A stretch of 64,000 nt of DNA from Caenispirillum bisanense (GCF_900230255.1 NZ_OCNJ01000006.1:62001-126000); one strand, 5' to 3'; numbered from the stretch's first letter, positions 16,330 to 26,775 are shown. The notes: a model not told the origin generated them from the sequence alone. Numbers and translations: made by a program.

Positions 16330-19300
16330 TCAGGCCAGCGGCAGGGGTTCCTCCGCCGCGAGATCGGCGTCGTCGTCGTCGCGATCATCGAGGGCGGCGT
16401 CGGCGGCCATGAGCGTGAAGTAGAAGGTACTGCCCTGTCCCGGCGTCGACTCGACCCAGATGCGACCCCGGTGACGCTCGACGATCTTCTTGCAGACGGC
16501 GAGTCCGATGCCGGTGCCGGTATATTCCTGCCGGGTGTGCAGGCGCTGGAAGATCATGAACACGCGGTCGTAGTACTGCGGGTCGATGCCGATGCCGTTG
16601 TCGGCCACGGCGAAGCGCCAGCCGCCATCCAGCCGTTCCGCCGCCACCCGCACCACCGGCGCCACGTCCGGCCGGTGGTACTTCAGCGCATTGCCCACCA
16701 GGTTCTGGAACAGCCGCACCAGCTGCCCCTCGTCGGCCAGCACGCACGGCAGGACACCGACCTCCACCGTCGCCCCGGCGTCCTGAATGGCGACCCGCAG
16801 GTTGTCGAGCGCCGTCTCCACCGCCGCCTGCGCCTCGGTCGGGGCCAGCGGCTTGCCGCGGGTGCCGACGCGGGAGTACTCCAGCAGGTCGTTGATGAGG
16901 TTCTGCATGCGGTGGGCGCCGTCGACCGCGAAGCCGATGAACTCCAGCGCCGAGTCGTCCAGGCGGTCGCGATAGCGCTTCTCGATGAGGCCGAGATAGC
17001 TCGACACCATGCGCAGCGGTTCCTGCAGGTCGTGGCTGGCGACATAGGCGAATTGCTGCAGTTCGGCGTTGGAGCGTTCCAGGTCGGCCAGCAGGCGGGC
17101 CATGCGCCGGTCGGCGAGGCGGCGGCGGGTGACGTCCTCCAGCACCCAGATGGTGCCGCCCGTCGGAACGTCGCGTTCCAGGGTGGTGCCGGACAGGCGG
17201 CACCAGAAGGTGGAGCCCGACTTGCGCCGCATGCGGTGCTCGCCGGCGTAGCTGCCGCTTTCACGGATGAGCCGCGGCGCCACGGCCATGAAGTCCTCCC
17301 ACCCGCGCGGATCGGCGAACAGGGCGCTCGGCTGCACCCGCTCCAGGTCCTCGGCGGTATAGCCGAACAGGGTCGCGAAGCGCTTGTTGGTGCGCACGAA
17401 CCGCTCGCCGCGCAGGAAGGCGATGCCCTCGCCGGCCGAGTTGAAGATGGCGTCCTGTTCCTCCAGGGCGCGACGCAGGCGGGCTTCCAGGTTCTTGCGC
17501 TCGGTGATGTCGCGGTAGAACCAGACGCGCCGGGCCGCCTGCCCCGTCTCGGCCGGGATGCCGCGGGAATAGACCTCGAACACCCGGCCGTCGCGCAGGG
17601 CGATCTCGTCCCAGCCCGTTTCCGTGACGGAAGCCATGAGTTCCGCCATGCGCCGCTCGAACACCTGCGGCGTTGCCACCATGGCCCGCATCTGGCGCAA
17701 GGCGGCGCGGGCGTCGCCTTCCTGCACCACGGCGGGCGGCAGCGCCCACATCTCGACGAAACGCTGGTTCCAGCTTTCCACCCGCCAGTCGGCGTCCACC
17801 ACGGCGACGCCGTCGGGCGTGGTCTGCAACTGGGTCGCCAGCAGGCGGTGGCGGTAGTCCAGTTCCTGCTCCGCCTGCAGGCGGGCGCTGACGTCCTCGT
17901 TGACGACGATGACCTCGGTGACGTGGCCGGCGGCGTCCTTGATGGGATAGAGGAAGCCGCGCACCCACTTGGGCGTGCCGCCGAAGCCCAACGGCCGCGG
18001 GTCCAGATACGTGGCCGGCGTCTCCACCGACTCGCCGGCGATGGCCTGCCGCACGTAGGTGAGCAGGCCGGTGGTTTCCAGCTGCAGATCGTGCAGCATG
18101 TTGTAGCTGCGGTGGCGCAGGGACTCGACGCTACCGCCCCACATGGTCTGCCACGCCGCATTGGCGCGCAGGACGCTGCCGTCGGGGGCGAGCACCAGGG
18201 TCGCCCAGGGGCTCTGCTCGAACAGCGAGCGGAACCGGATCTCGCTGTCGCGCAGCTTGCGCTCCGCCTCGCAGCGGCGGGTGATGTCGTGGATGATGGA
18301 GTAGAGCAACTGCCGGTCGCCGGCCATCACCGGGCCGGAGTGCACCTCGACGTCGCGTTCCTGCCCCGTGGCGAGGCGATGGCGGAACACGAAATGATCG
18401 CGGCTCTCGCGCATGGCACGCGCCATCTCCTCCGCCACGGCGGCGGGCGGCAGGGTGTTGATGTCGGAGATGCGCATGCGCTTCAGCTCGTCCACCGACC
18501 AGCCGTAGAAGCGGGCGGCGGCGGCGTTGGCGTCGACGATGGTGCCGTCGCCGGGGTCGATGAGCAGTTCCACCGCCTTGTTGCGCTCGAACAGGCTGCG
18601 ATAGCGCTGCTCGCTGTCCTGCAGGGCGAGGGTCATGCGGCGCGCCAGGGCCTCGGCGCGCATGCGGCGGGTGACCAGGAGCCAGGTGGCGAACGTCATG
18701 CCGAAGCTGAAGACCAGACCGGCACCCAGGATGGTGCGGCTCTGCACCGCCAGCCGCTCCTCCGCCGGGGTGGGCGGCAAGGCGACCTCCAGCGTCATGA
18801 CGCGGCCGCCGACCGCGAGCATGGAAACGCGCTGGTAGGCCCGTTCGCCGTCCGCCACCTCCGCCTCGTCGCGGGAGCGGTAGACGAGCGCGTCCTCGGC
18901 GGTGCCGCCGGCGACGTCGCGCACCACCACCGACAGGTTGCCCGGCAGGCCCTGCAATACGGTGCCGAACAGATCCTGCATCCACAAGCCGAGACCGACG
19001 TAGCCGCGCAGCGCCGCCTGCCGTTCGGCCACGGTCGGCGGTACGCCGTCACCGGCGTAGACGGGGGCGATGAAGATCATGTCGGCGCCGCGGTCGCCGG
19101 TGGCGCGGCGCAGTTGCGGCACGATGCGGCCGCTGAGGATGGGCTCGCCGGCCGCCGCCGCCCGCCGCATGGCGTCGGCGTGCACCGGATCGGCCATGAC
19201 GTCGTAGCCGATGAGGCGAGACAGCCGCTGCGCCGGTTCGATGAAGGCGATGCGGACGCTCTCGCCCTCTTCGTCCACGGTGTAGTAGGCGATGCCCTCG

Positions 19301-19590
19301 ACGCCGCCCCGCCCGTCGCCGAGCCGCAGCGCGCCGACGAACTGGTGCCACGTCGCCGCGTCGACCTGCCCGGCGCTGGCGAAGCCCTGGGCGGCACGCA
19401 GCATGGTCTCGAGCGTGCGCATGCGCTCCAGCACCGCCCGTTCCGCTCGGCGGGCGCCGCGCTCGAACTCCAGATCGGTAATGCGGCGGCCCGTTTCGTC
19501 GGCGTAGCGCCAGACGAACAGAGTCACCAGCAGGCAGGCGACGCCGACGCCGACGACCGCCAGCCGCTGCCACATCCCTCGCACCATCAT
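16330..19590 (-). CDS. CHASE-domain, multi-PAS sensor histidine kinase
   Basis: A membrane kinase of about 1086 residues. Order: membrane span at 11-29, periplasmic CHASE ligand domain (about 40-270), second span near 290, four PAS domains (starting at RYRSLFERN, RFRSLFEQS, the LQTTPDGVAVVDADW block and AIFNSAGEG), then HisKA with the phospho-acceptor in ASHDLQEPLR and an ATPase domain with N box NLVGNALKYH, DNGIGID and GTGIGLAV. CHASE domains sense small extracellular molecules. No receiver domain is fused and no response regulator adjoins. The ATG at 19590 was chosen over a TTG 33 bp upstream; the ribosome-binding site is weak for both, and an ATG a few codons further in (MWQRL) is also possible. 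Confidence 0.92.
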   Translation of the reverse strand: MMVRGMWQRLAVVGVGVACLLVTLFVWRYADETGRRITDLEFERGARRAERAVLERMRTLETMLRAAQGFASAGQVDAATWHQFVGALRLGDGRGGVEGIAYYTVDEEGESVRIAFIEPAQRLSRLIGYDVMADPVHADAMRRAAAAGEPILSGRIVPQLRRATGDRGADMIFIAPVYAGDGVPPTVAERQAALRGYVGLGLWMQDLFGTVLQGLPGNLSVVVRDVAGGTAEDALVYRSRDEAEVADGERAYQRVSMLAVGGRVMTLEVALPPTPAEERLAVQSRTILGAGLVFSFGMTFATWLLVTRRMRAEALARRMTLALQDSEQRYRSLFERNKAVELLIDPGDGTIVDANAAAARFYGWSVDELKRMRISDINTLPPAAVAEEMARAMRESRDHFVFRHRLATGQERDVEVHSGPVMAGDRQLLYSIIHDITRRCEAERKLRDSEIRFRSLFEQSPWATLVLAPDGSVLRANAAWQTMWGGSVESLRHRSYNMLHDLQLETTGLLTYVRQAIAGESVETPATYLDPRPLGFGGTPKWVRGFLYPIKDAAGHVTEVIVVNEDVSARLQAEQELDYRHRLLATQLQTTPDGVAVVDADWRVESWNQRFVEMWALPPAVVQEGDARAALRQMRAMVATPQVFERRMAELMASVTETGWDEIALRDGRVFEVYSRGIPAETGQAARRVWFYRDITERKNLEARLRRALEEQDAIFNSAGEGIAFLRGERFVRTNKRFATLFGYTAEDLERVQPSALFADPRGWEDFMAVAPRLIRESGSYAGEHRMRRKSGSTFWCRLSGTTLERDVPTGGTIWVLEDVTRRRLADRRMARLLADLERSNAELQQFAYVASHDLQEPLRMVSSYLGLIEKRYRDRLDDSALEFIGFAVDGAHRMQNLINDLLEYSRVGTRGKPLAPTEAQAAVETALDNLRVAIQDAGATVEVGVLPCVLADEGQLVRLFQNLVGNALKYHRPDVAPVVRVAAERLDGGWRFAVADNGIGIDPQYYDRVFMIFQRLHTRQEYTGTGIGLAVCKKIVERHRGRIWVESTPGQGSTFYFTLMAADAALDDRDDDDADLAAEEPLPLA

Positions 19591-19726
19591 GCGCCTGTCG
19601 ACCGTTCCCCCCAACGCTTCCAAGTAGTGGAAGCAAAGTCGACTATAGCAGACCCGGTGCCGGTTTCGACCGAAACCAATCCTCCCTTAGACAGATTTCA
19701 ATCAATCTAACGTCGTCTGTCGATTG

Positions 19727-21745
19727 TCATGCCGCACGTATGCTGCCGAGAAAGCTTTCCACCTCCTGCCGCAGGGCCGCCGACTCCCGGGTGAGCAGCT
19801 CGGTGGCGTCGCTGACCCGTCCCGCCGCGCTGCCGGTGGCGTCGGCACTCGCGCGCACGCCGCCCACGGTGTCGCCGACGAGGGTGGAACTGGCCGAGGC
19901 GCGACGGACGTTGTCCATGATGCCGTCCATGGCCCGCCCCTGCGTGCGCACCGCCTCCGCCACCCGCCGGGCGATGGCGTCGGCCTCGCCGTTGACCCGC
20001 ACGATGGCGGCGATGGCCTCCTGCGCCTGCCGCGTCTCGGCCTGCACGGCGGCGATCTGCTCGGCGATCTCTTCCGTCGCGCGGCTGGTCTGGGTGGCGA
20101 GGGTCTTCACTTCGCTGGCCACCACGGCGAACCCCTTGCCGGCGTCGCCGGCCCGCGCCGCCTCGATGGTGGCGTTGAGCGCGAGGAGGTTGGTCTGCGC
20201 CGCCACACCGTCGATGAAGGCCAGCACCTCGCCGATGCGCGTCGCCGCCTGCCCCAGCGCCTGCATGATGCCCTCCGCCTCCTCGGCGCGGCGCACGGCT
20301 TCCTGCGCGATGCGGGCGCTTTCGCCCACGTCGGCGTCGATGCCGCGCAGGGCGGCGGCCAGGTCGTCGGCGGCGGCGGCGACGTCGCGTACGTTGGTGT
20401 CGGCGTCGGCGGCGGCGCGCACGGTCACCTGCACCCGCTGCTCGGTGCCCGCCGAGGCGCCTTCCATCTCGCGCGCCGTCGCCAGCATCTCCTCGCAGGC
20501 CATGGAGAGCGTCGACAGCACGTCCTTGATGGAGGCGTCGAAGCGGGCGATGGCATCCTCCACCGTCTGCCGGCGCCGCTCGCGCGCCTCCTGGGCGGCG
20601 GCCTGCTCGGCGGCGAGGCGGTCGGCGCGGATGAGGCCGTCGCGGAACACTTCCACCGCCCGCGCCATGCCGCCGATCTCGTCGCCGCGCGCCGTGCCGG
20701 GAATGGGCGCCTGCTTGTCGCCCTCGGCCAGCCGCCGCATGGCGCCGTCGATGGCGGAGATGGGGCGGGTGATGCTGCGCACCAGGAACACCGCGACCAC
20801 CAGATAGACGACGACGATGACGCCGCCCGTGCCGACCATGAGCAAGGTGGTTTCCAGCCGCACCCGCTTCTGCGCCGCCAGGGCGTCGGCGATGCCGGCG
20901 CGGGCGAAGGCGAAGACCGACTCGAACGACGGCTTGAGGTCGCTCACCCGGCCGTCGAGCGCCGCCACCTGGCGGGCGAGGTCCAGCCGGCCGGCGGCGT
21001 AAGCCTCCAGATCCTTGCGGTAGGCGGTGGCGAGGCGGGCGAGGCGGCCGCGCGTCTCCTGGTCCAGCGGCGCCTCGAACAAGCCGAAGTCGAACTCGTT
21101 GAAGGCCTTGCGGTGCAGGCCCAGTTCCGCTTCGTCCTCGGTGAGCAGGAAGTTCAGCTCGTGCCGGCGCATGCGCTGCAGGCGGCTGTCGAGCTTGTCC
21201 ATCTGCGGCCACTGGCGCAGTTCGTCCTCCACCGCCCGGGTGGAGGTGACGAGCCGGCCCCACAGGCCTTCGTCCGGCGTCATGCCGAGGTCGTGGCGCA
21301 AGGCCTCCACGGCCACGAAGCCGCGGCGCACCTCGGCGAGGCGGTCGGCCAGGTCGCTCACGGTGGCGGCGATGCCGGCGGCCTCGGGGCGGGCGCCCAT
21401 GGCTTCGAGCGCCGCCGCCACCTCGTCGAGGCGGGCGCGGTAGGAGTCGCCGGCGGCGGCGTCGAGCCGGCCGAGGAAGTCGCGTTCGTCCAGCTGCATG
21501 CGGCCGAGCGCCAGTTCCATGCGCCAGGCCTCCACCGACAGCTGGCGATAGCTCTCCATGCCGGCGATGGCGGTGTCGAGCCGCCCCTGCCCCACCAGAT
21601 AGGCACCGGCGGCGACGGCGGAGGCGAGCAGCGCCAGCGCCGCCAGCAGCGCGATGCGCAGGCCGATGGGCAGCCGGGCCGCCGCCTCCTGCAGCGACGG
21701 CAGTGACCGTCCCGCCTGTCGAGTGCCGACCGCCTGCAACGTCAT
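19727..21745 (-). CDS. Methyl-accepting chemotaxis protein with large helical sensor domain
   Basis: A 672-residue chemoreceptor. Membrane span 1 is at about 27-48, then a roughly 245-residue all-helical periplasmic domain whose size fits a helical-bimodular (HBM)-like sensor, span 2 ([19 protein letters not shown]), a HAMP domain, and a long coiled-coil signalling domain. The CheA/CheW-contacting hairpin tip is intact ([32 protein letters not shown]). HBM receptors detect organic acids, but the ligand here is unknown. The ATG at 21745 is used; ten in-frame codons upstream lack a good ribosome site. Confidence 0.93.
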   Translation of the reverse strand: MTLQAVGTRQAGRSLPSLQEAAARLPIGLRIALLAALALLASAVAAGAYLVGQGRLDTAIAGMESYRQLSVEAWRMELALGRMQLDERDFLGRLDAAAGDSYRARLDEVAAALEAMGARPEAAGIAATVSDLADRLAEVRRGFVAVEALRHDLGMTPDEGLWGRLVTSTRAVEDELRQWPQMDKLDSRLQRMRRHELNFLLTEDEAELGLHRKAFNEFDFGLFEAPLDQETRGRLARLATAYRKDLEAYAAGRLDLARQVAALDGRVSDLKPSFESVFAFARAGIADALAAQKRVRLETTLLMVGTGGVIVVVYLVVAVFLVRSITRPISAIDGAMRRLAEGDKQAPIPGTARGDEIGGMARAVEVFRDGLIRADRLAAEQAAAQEARERRRQTVEDAIARFDASIKDVLSTLSMACEEMLATAREMEGASAGTEQRVQVTVRAAADADTNVRDVAAAADDLAAALRGIDADVGESARIAQEAVRRAEEAEGIMQALGQAATRIGEVLAFIDGVAAQTNLLALNATIEAARAGDAGKGFAVVASEVKTLATQTSRATEEIAEQIAAVQAETRQAQEAIAAIVRVNGEADAIARRVAEAVRTQGRAMDGIMDNVRRASASSTLVGDTVGGVRASADATGSAAGRVSDATELLTRESAALRQEVESFLGSIRAA

Positions 21746-21868
21746 GACCCTATCCCCCACCGGAAGTCGGGGCAACGCTAGGACCGTCGTCGCAACCGAT
21801 CAACGGCGGGGCGATGAAGAGTTCGTGGCGGCCGTGTTACGGCGCGAAAAGAGGAGCCGAAAACGACG

Positions 21869-21900
21869 ACGGCGCCGGTTCCTCGCGGAACCGGCGCCGT
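21869..21900 (-). terminator. Terminator hairpin of the CoA-transferase gene
   Basis: A perfect 14-bp inverted repeat (ACGGCGCCGGTTCC and its complement) with a 4-nt loop, 23 bp after the stop codon of the leftward CoA-transferase gene. A short CGTTTTC tract follows on the minus strand. Probable Rho-independent terminator despite the weak T-run. Confidence 0.75.
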
Positions 21901-21923
21901 GCCGAGACGGACTGCGGAATGCC

Positions 21924-23243
21924 TTACATCAGGCCCAGCTTCTTCGCCTCGATCACCAGTTCGTCACGGAACTGGGGCGCGGCGAGGCCGATGAGCAGCT
22001 CGGCGCGCTCCTGCATGGACTTGCCCTTCAGGTTGGCAATGCCGAACTCGGTCACCACGTTGTGGGTGTCCATGCGCGGATCGGTCACCGGGCCCGACAG
22101 GCGCGGCACGATGCGCGACAGGGTGCCGCTCTTGGCGGTGGCGTGCAGGGCGATGAAGGACTTGCCGCCCTTGGACGCATAGGCGCCGCGCACGAAGTCC
22201 AGCTGGCCGCCGGTGCCGGAGAACTGGTGGCCGGCGACGAACTCCGACCCGATCTGGCCGGTCAGGTCCACCTCGATGGCGCCGTTGACCGAGATCATGT
22301 CGTTGTTCTTGGCGATGACCGCCGGGTTGTTCACCCACGCCACCGGATAGCCGACGATGGACGGGTTGTCGTTCATGAAGTCGAACATCTCGCGGTCGCC
22401 GAGCGCGAGGGTATAGACGTGCTTGAACGGGAACAGCTTCTTGCGCTTGCCGTTCAGCACGCCCTTCTTGATGAGGTCCACCATGGCCGGGCTGAACAGC
22501 TCGGAGTGCAGGCCCAGGTCCTTGTGGTTGGCCAGGAAGGACATCACCGAATTGGGAACGCCGCCGATGCCCATCTGCAGGGTGGCGCCGTCGGGGATCT
22601 GCTCGGCGATGAAGGCGGCGATCTTCTCGTCTTCGACGCTGGCGTCCTTGGAATGCGCTTCCATGAGCGGCGAGGTGTGCTCGACTACCGCGTCCACTTC
22701 CGACACGTGCAGCAGGCATTCACCGAAGGTGCGCGGCATGTTGCGGTTGACCTCGACGATCAGCCGCTTGCAGTTGCGCACCACGGTCGCGCCGTAGTCC
22801 GGGCTGGTGCCGAGCGAGAAGTAACCGGCGCGGTCCATGGGCGAGACCTGCACCACGAAGCAGTCGGCGCCGATTTCCTCGGTCAGCAGCTTGCCGGCCT
22901 GGTGGAAGGCGCAGGGCACGAAGTGGATGTATTCCTTGCCGACCTCGTAGCCCTTCTTGGCGAGCCCACGGTCGAAGGCCGACATGAACAGCGGATGCGG
23001 CTTCACCACGTCCATCAGTTCCGGCACCAGCAGGGTCTTCACGGCCGCGTCGCTGGCGTGCATGTAATAGACCGGCAGGCGGGTGAACTCGCCCTTCTTG
23101 GCGCGTTCGGCGACGGCGGCCATGATGGCCGGCGGCATCGCCGTGCCCATGCCGAGAACGAGGTTCTTGCGATCCTCCACCAGCTTGGCCGCATCGGCCG
23201 CGCTGCAGAGCTTGTCCTGGTACATGTTCGCGTAATAGGACAC
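21924..23243 (-). CDS. Acetyl-CoA hydrolase / 4-hydroxybutyrate CoA-transferase family protein
   Basis: A 439-residue class I-type CoA-transferase. The N-terminal domain spans about 1-190 and the C-terminal domain about 200-430. The catalytic glutamate is probably in LGLHSELF, aligning with HTEM of clostridial 4-hydroxybutyrate CoA-transferase, after the MGIGGVPNSV loop. The GTG at 23243 is chosen because AGGAGG lies five bases upstream and the family start (SYYANMYQDK) follows. It moves CoA between acetyl-CoA and a short carboxylate such as succinate, propionate or 4-hydroxybutyrate, or hydrolyses acetyl-CoA. The acceptor cannot be fixed from sequence. It is monocistronic, with its own terminator. 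Confidence 0.88.
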   Translation of the reverse strand: MSYYANMYQDKLCSAADAAKLVEDRKNLVLGMGTAMPPAIMAAVAERAKKGEFTRLPVYYMHASDAAVKTLLVPELMDVVKPHPLFMSAFDRGLAKKGYEVGKEYIHFVPCAFHQAGKLLTEEIGADCFVVQVSPMDRAGYFSLGTSPDYGATVVRNCKRLIVEVNRNMPRTFGECLLHVSEVDAVVEHTSPLMEAHSKDASVEDEKIAAFIAEQIPDGATLQMGIGGVPNSVMSFLANHKDLGLHSELFSPAMVDLIKKGVLNGKRKKLFPFKHVYTLALGDREMFDFMNDNPSIVGYPVAWVNNPAVIAKNNDMISVNGAIEVDLTGQIGSEFVAGHQFSGTGGQLDFVRGAYASKGGKSFIALHATAKSGTLSRIVPRLSGPVTDPRMDTHNVVTEFGIANLKGKSMQERAELLIGLAAPQFRDELVIEAKKLGLM

Positions 23244-23471
23244 GAGGCCCTCCTGATATGCTCTTCCCCTCCGCCCGGCCTGCACGGCCGGCGGCTCCTC
23301 GCGCATGTTGCACTGCGGGAGATTACTATCCCCTTAGCGCCGATGCCAGCCCTGCCCTACGCCGGGCGGATGATTTCACGATTCCGACGCGGGAAAACGC
23401 CCGCGGCCCCGCGCGGGGTGCGGCGGGGCCGGAGAAAAGGTGGTCGGGCGGAAACGGAAGTTGAGCCGGCG

Positions 23472-23735
23472 CTACTCGGCGCGCAGAACCTGCACGAAGC
23501 GGCCCGTCTCGTCGATCAGGCGGCGCATCTGCATGCTCAGGCGGTCGGCCAGGAAGGCCAGAGCGGCGGCGCGGGTCTCGTCGGCCTCGCTGGCGGCGGC
23601 GACCGCGGCCAGGCCTTCGCGCACGTGGTGGAAGCTGTTGGCGGCATTGGCGTTGGCCAGCCGCATGCGATGCACCGGGCCGGCCACTTGCGGGTCGGCG
23701 GAAAATTGAACCGGTCGAATGATTTCGGCACCCAT
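23472..23735 (-). CDS. Small hypothetical protein, helical
   Basis: An 87-residue protein I do not recognise. It is predicted helical, Ala-rich and ends MRRLIDETGRFVQVLRAE. A GGAGGG site stands about eight bases before the ATG at 23735, and codon use matches the neighbours, so it is probably real. It is divergent from the Xre regulator across a 199-bp region holding two copies of a palindrome, which suggests shared control. No motif points to a function. Confidence 0.6.
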   Translation of the reverse strand: MGAEIIRPVQFSADPQVAGPVHRMRLANANAANSFHHVREGLAAVAAASEADETRAAALAFLADRLSMQMRRLIDETGRFVQVLRAE

Positions 23736-23814
23736 GGCACGACCCTCCCCCTGCGTGGTGGTGGGCGGCGTCCGATCAGGGGCGATCGCCCTCGTGTCTA
23801 CGCTGCCGATTATA

Positions 23815-23827
23815 CGCACATGGTGCG
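23815..23827. promoter_or_regulatory. Predicted Xre operator, copy 1
   Basis: CGCACATGGTGCG, a 5-3-5 dyad that extends to 7-bp arms (TACGCAC / GTGCGTA). It differs from the second copy by one central base, and the two are centred exactly 31 bp apart (three helical turns), 108 bp before the Xre start. Confidence 0.6.
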
Positions 23828-23845
23828 TAAGACGCAAGTGAAAGC

Positions 23846-23858
23846 CGCACATTGTGCG
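23846..23858. promoter_or_regulatory. Predicted Xre operator, copy 2
   Basis: CGCACATTGTGCG, 12 of 13 bases identical to copy 1, placed on the same face of the helix. It lies 77 bp upstream of the Xre start codon. Paired palindromes in front of a small Xre gene are typical of autoregulation. Confidence 0.6.
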
Positions 23859-23934
23859 TTGCGCCGGAGCCGAAGCCGCCGTAGAGTCGCATCCAGGACA
23901 CTGCTCCCCATCGTCGCTCCGGCGGAGGCACGCC

Positions 23935-24201
23935 ATGACGCCCAAGGCCTTCAAGCACTGGCGGAAATCGCTGAACCTGTCGCAGAAGGAAGCGGCGGCC
24001 GCGCTCGGGCTCAAGCACCGCATCGTGCAGTACTACGAGAAGGGCGAGCGCGACGGCAAGCCCATCCAGATCCCCAAGTCGGTGCGGCTGGCCTGCTGGG
24101 CGCTGTCGCAGGGGACCCAGGATTTCGACGGCACGACGGCCGCGCGCTCGGCGCCGCCCCCGTCGGACGGCGCCCAAGCGGCGGCCTCCATGACATCGTG
24201 A
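23935..24201 (+). CDS. Xre-family helix-turn-helix regulator
   Basis: An 88-residue DNA-binding protein. An HTH_3/Cro-CI-like domain covers about 1-62: FKHWRKSLNLSQKEAAAALG, then the recognition region LKHRIVQYYEKGER. A short flexible Ala/Pro/Ser tail follows and there is no effector domain. A GGAGG site lies seven bases before the ATG at 23935. Two near-identical palindromes upstream probably bind this protein, controlling both itself and the divergent 87-residue gene. It does not look like a toxin-antitoxin pair, because the divergent protein has no toxin motif. Confidence 0.85.
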   Translation: MTPKAFKHWRKSLNLSQKEAAAALGLKHRIVQYYEKGERDGKPIQIPKSVRLACWALSQGTQDFDGTTAARSAPPPSDGAQAAASMTS

Positions 24202-24217
24202 GAGGGGGTGCGGCGCG

Positions 24218-24664
24218 TCAGGCGTAGGCGCGCAGGTCCCCCTCCGCGGCATCGTCCATCGTCTGCGGCAGATCGGCGAAGCCGCCGGCATCCCCCGGCA
24301 CGATGGCGATGTGCACGGCGTGCAGGCGCTCGAACAGGTGGTTGGCGGCCTCGGCCAGCGCCACCAGGCGGGCCGGCAGCACCTCGCGGCTGCCGTCCAG
24401 CGGCACCGGCGCCAGCCGGATGCGCGGCGGCACCACGGCCTCCAGGTCGGGATCACCGAGCAGGCGCGCCTGGTGGGCCTGGATCAGCTGCAGCGCATGG
24501 CAGAGTCGCACGGTGATGATGCGGTTGGTCTGGATCATCGCCAGGCGCCCGCTCCACGGCAGCGCCAGGCGGTCGGCGCGCGCGTCGCGGCGGACGTAGT
24601 CGCGCATGCGCTCCATGAGGTCGAGCGCGTCGTGGTACAGGTTCTCGAGCATCGTCTTGGTCAC
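24218..24664 (-). CDS. DUF1465 family protein (RcdA-like)
   Basis: A 148-residue, mostly helical protein. The pattern of an N-terminal LYHDALDLMERMRDYV helix, a central TNRIITVRLCHALQLIQAHQ helix and the downstream RIRLAPVP block resembles the DUF1465 family, whose best-known member is RcdA, an adaptor for CtrA degradation in Caulobacter. The match is by eye and moderate; RcdA proper is usually longer. The gene follows a chemoreceptor gene by 43 bp on the same strand, so co-transcription with motility functions is possible. Confidence 0.5.
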   Translation of the reverse strand: MTKTMLENLYHDALDLMERMRDYVRRDARADRLALPWSGRLAMIQTNRIITVRLCHALQLIQAHQARLLGDPDLEAVVPPRIRLAPVPLDGSREVLPARLVALAEAANHLFERLHAVHIAIVPGDAGGFADLPQTMDDAAEGDLRAYA

Positions 24665-24707
24665 GGCGGTATCTCCGGTGAAGAGCGACGACGGTTCGTC
24701 GGGGCGA

Positions 24708-26396
24708 TCAGGCGGCGCGGACGCCGCCGAGGAAATGGTCCAGTTCCTTGCGCAGCAGGGCCGAGTGATGCGCCAGCGTCGAGGCCGACATCTGCACCTG
24801 GGCGGCGGCGGCCCCCGTCTCGCCGGCGGCGTCCTTGACGCCGGCGATGTTGTGGGTGACGTCGCCCGCCCCCTGCGCCGCCGCGGCGACGTTGCGGGCG
24901 ATTTCGTGGGTCGCGGCCCCCTGCTGCTCGACGGCGACGGCGATGGCGCCGGCCGTGTCGCTGATGCGGGCGATGGTGCGGCCGATGTCCTGAATGGCGG
25001 CCACGGTGCCCTTGGTGGCGCCCTGGATGGCGGCGATCTGCTGGGTGATGTCTTCGGTCGCCCGCGCCGTCTGGTTGGCCAGGGTCTTCACTTCGTTGGC
25101 GACCACCGCGAAGCCCTTGCCGGCATCCCCGGCCCGCGCCGCCTCGATGGTGGCATTGAGCGCCAGCAGGTTGGTCTGGTTGGCGATGTCGTTGATGAGT
25201 ACCACCACCTCGCCGATGCGCTCGGCCGCATGCGCCAGTTCGAGCACCATCTCGTTGGAGCGTTCCGCCTCCTCCACCGCCGCCCGCGCCTCGGCGGAGG
25301 CGCCGCCGACGCGGCGGCTGATGTCGGCGATGGAGGCGGACAGTTCCTCGGTGGCGGCGGCGACGGTCTCGACGCTCGCCGTCGCTTCCTCCGCCGCGCC
25401 GGCCACCACGCCGGACTGGCGGCTGGTCTCTTCGGCGGTGGAGGTCATGGCGGTGGCCGTCGCCTCCAGTTCGGCGGCGGCATCGGACACCGACGCCACC
25501 ACCTCGCCCACCGCCCGCTCGAAGTCGTCGGCGAGGCGGTGCATGAGGGCGCGGCGTTCTTCCTTGGCGCGCGCCTCGGCCGCCTTCTGTTCCTCTTCCA
25601 GGCGGCGGCGTTCCAGCATGTTGTGCTTGAACACGTCCATGGCGCGGGCCATCTCGCCGATCTCGTCGCCGCGGTCGGTCGCCACCACGGCGACGTCCAG
25701 GCGGCCGTCGGCGAGGTCGTGCATGCGGTGGGCGAGGTCGATGGTCGGGCGCGAGATGTCGCGCACGATGCGCCACGCCAGCACCCCGGCGGCGGCCAGC
25801 AGCACGGCGGCGATGGCGGCGAAGGTGAGCGCGCGATCGCGGAACACCACCGCCACGTCGTCCAGGTAGACGCCGGTGCCGATGAACACGCCCCACGGCG
25901 CGAAGGCCTTCACGTAGGACAGCTTGTCCACCGGCTCGTCGCGCCCGGCCATGGGCCAGTGGTAGTCGACGATGCCCTCGCCGCGGCTGCGCGCCACCTC
26001 CACCATGGCGGCGACGAAGGCTTTGCCCTCGGCGTCGGTGGCGGCGATCATGGACGTGCCTTCCAGCTCGGGCTTCGGCGGCACCACCTCGGCGATCCCG
26101 TCCAGCGTGAACACGAAGACGTATTCGTCGCCGTCGTAGCGCATGGCGCGCACCATGGCATCGGCCTCGGCGCGGGCGGCCTCGACGCCGATCTCGCCGC
26201 GCTCGACGCGCGCCTGCTGGGCGGCGAAGACGCTGTGCACGGACTCGACGATGCCGCGTACCTTGTCGGTGCGGTCGTCCATGAGCGTATCCTGGATGAA
26301 GGCCAGCGCGACGGCGCAGAGCCCCAGGAACCCGGCGGCCAGAAGGCCCACCGGCAACCAGATCTTCGGTCCGATACCAAGCTTGCTGAACGACAT
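24708..26396 (-). CDS. Methyl-accepting chemotaxis protein with single Cache domain
   Basis: A 562-residue chemoreceptor. Span 1 is at about 12-33; a periplasmic single Cache (sCache_2-type) domain of about 150 residues has the signatures [19 protein letters not shown] and [12 protein letters not shown]; span 2 is near 200, then HAMP and the signalling coiled coil with an intact tip ([20 protein letters not shown]). The ATG at 26396 has GGGAGGG seven bases upstream; longer frames are non-homologous. sCache receptors commonly bind small organic acids. The C-terminus ([11 protein letters not shown]) resembles that of the other receptor at 19727-21745. Confidence 0.93.
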   Translation of the reverse strand: MSFSKLGIGPKIWLPVGLLAAGFLGLCAVALAFIQDTLMDDRTDKVRGIVESVHSVFAAQQARVERGEIGVEAARAEADAMVRAMRYDGDEYVFVFTLDGIAEVVPPKPELEGTSMIAATDAEGKAFVAAMVEVARSRGEGIVDYHWPMAGRDEPVDKLSYVKAFAPWGVFIGTGVYLDDVAVVFRDRALTFAAIAAVLLAAAGVLAWRIVRDISRPTIDLAHRMHDLADGRLDVAVVATDRGDEIGEMARAMDVFKHNMLERRRLEEEQKAAEARAKEERRALMHRLADDFERAVGEVVASVSDAAAELEATATAMTSTAEETSRQSGVVAGAAEEATASVETVAAATEELSASIADISRRVGGASAEARAAVEEAERSNEMVLELAHAAERIGEVVVLINDIANQTNLLALNATIEAARAGDAGKGFAVVANEVKTLANQTARATEDITQQIAAIQGATKGTVAAIQDIGRTIARISDTAGAIAVAVEQQGAATHEIARNVAAAAQGAGDVTHNIAGVKDAAGETGAAAAQVQMSASTLAHHSALLRKELDHFLGGVRAA

Positions 26397-26775
26397 GACA
26401 GACCCTCCCCAGGCCGAAACCGACAGCGGTCGAGGGGCACCATGAGTTGCCTGCGAGCCGAACTTAAATGAAGTTTTTCGTAACAAGTCCAACAGGTTAC
26501 GGAGCAGTGACCGGATTGTTGCCCGGGCGTGAACGGCGGTGGCCAACCCCGTGGAATCCCTGAACAATCAATGGATATAGGACCGTCGCCATAAGCCTTC
26601 GACAAATCGCAGATTCATCCGCACTCGGACCGGCGGCCGGCGCACCATGGACCGCAGCCATGCAGCGACTCGCCCTTGACTCGCGGCCGTCGCTGCGCTT
26701 CACAGTCGCTTGGAAGACACCGGCCGGCGCGCGCCCGAGTCCCGCGGCGCGGCGGCCCAACCGCAGGAGCGTTCC
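26397..26775. other. Divergent intergenic region, chemoreceptor / phosphofructokinase
   Basis: A 379-bp stretch without a convincing gene. An inverted repeat (CGTAAC at 26479-26484, GTTACG at 26496-26501, 11-bp spacer) lies in its AT-rich left part, about 85 bp upstream of the chemoreceptor start, and could be a regulator site. The right part, next to the phosphofructokinase start, shows only the AGGAG ribosome site at 26764-26768. Confidence 0.4.

Noticed and set aside
16306-19710. An 1134-codon open frame on the plus strand
   Set aside because: Mirror frame of the CHASE/PAS kinase gene; no recognisable domain and the composition typical of antisense frames in GC-rich DNA. The similar long frame at 33763-37026 was rejected for the same reason.
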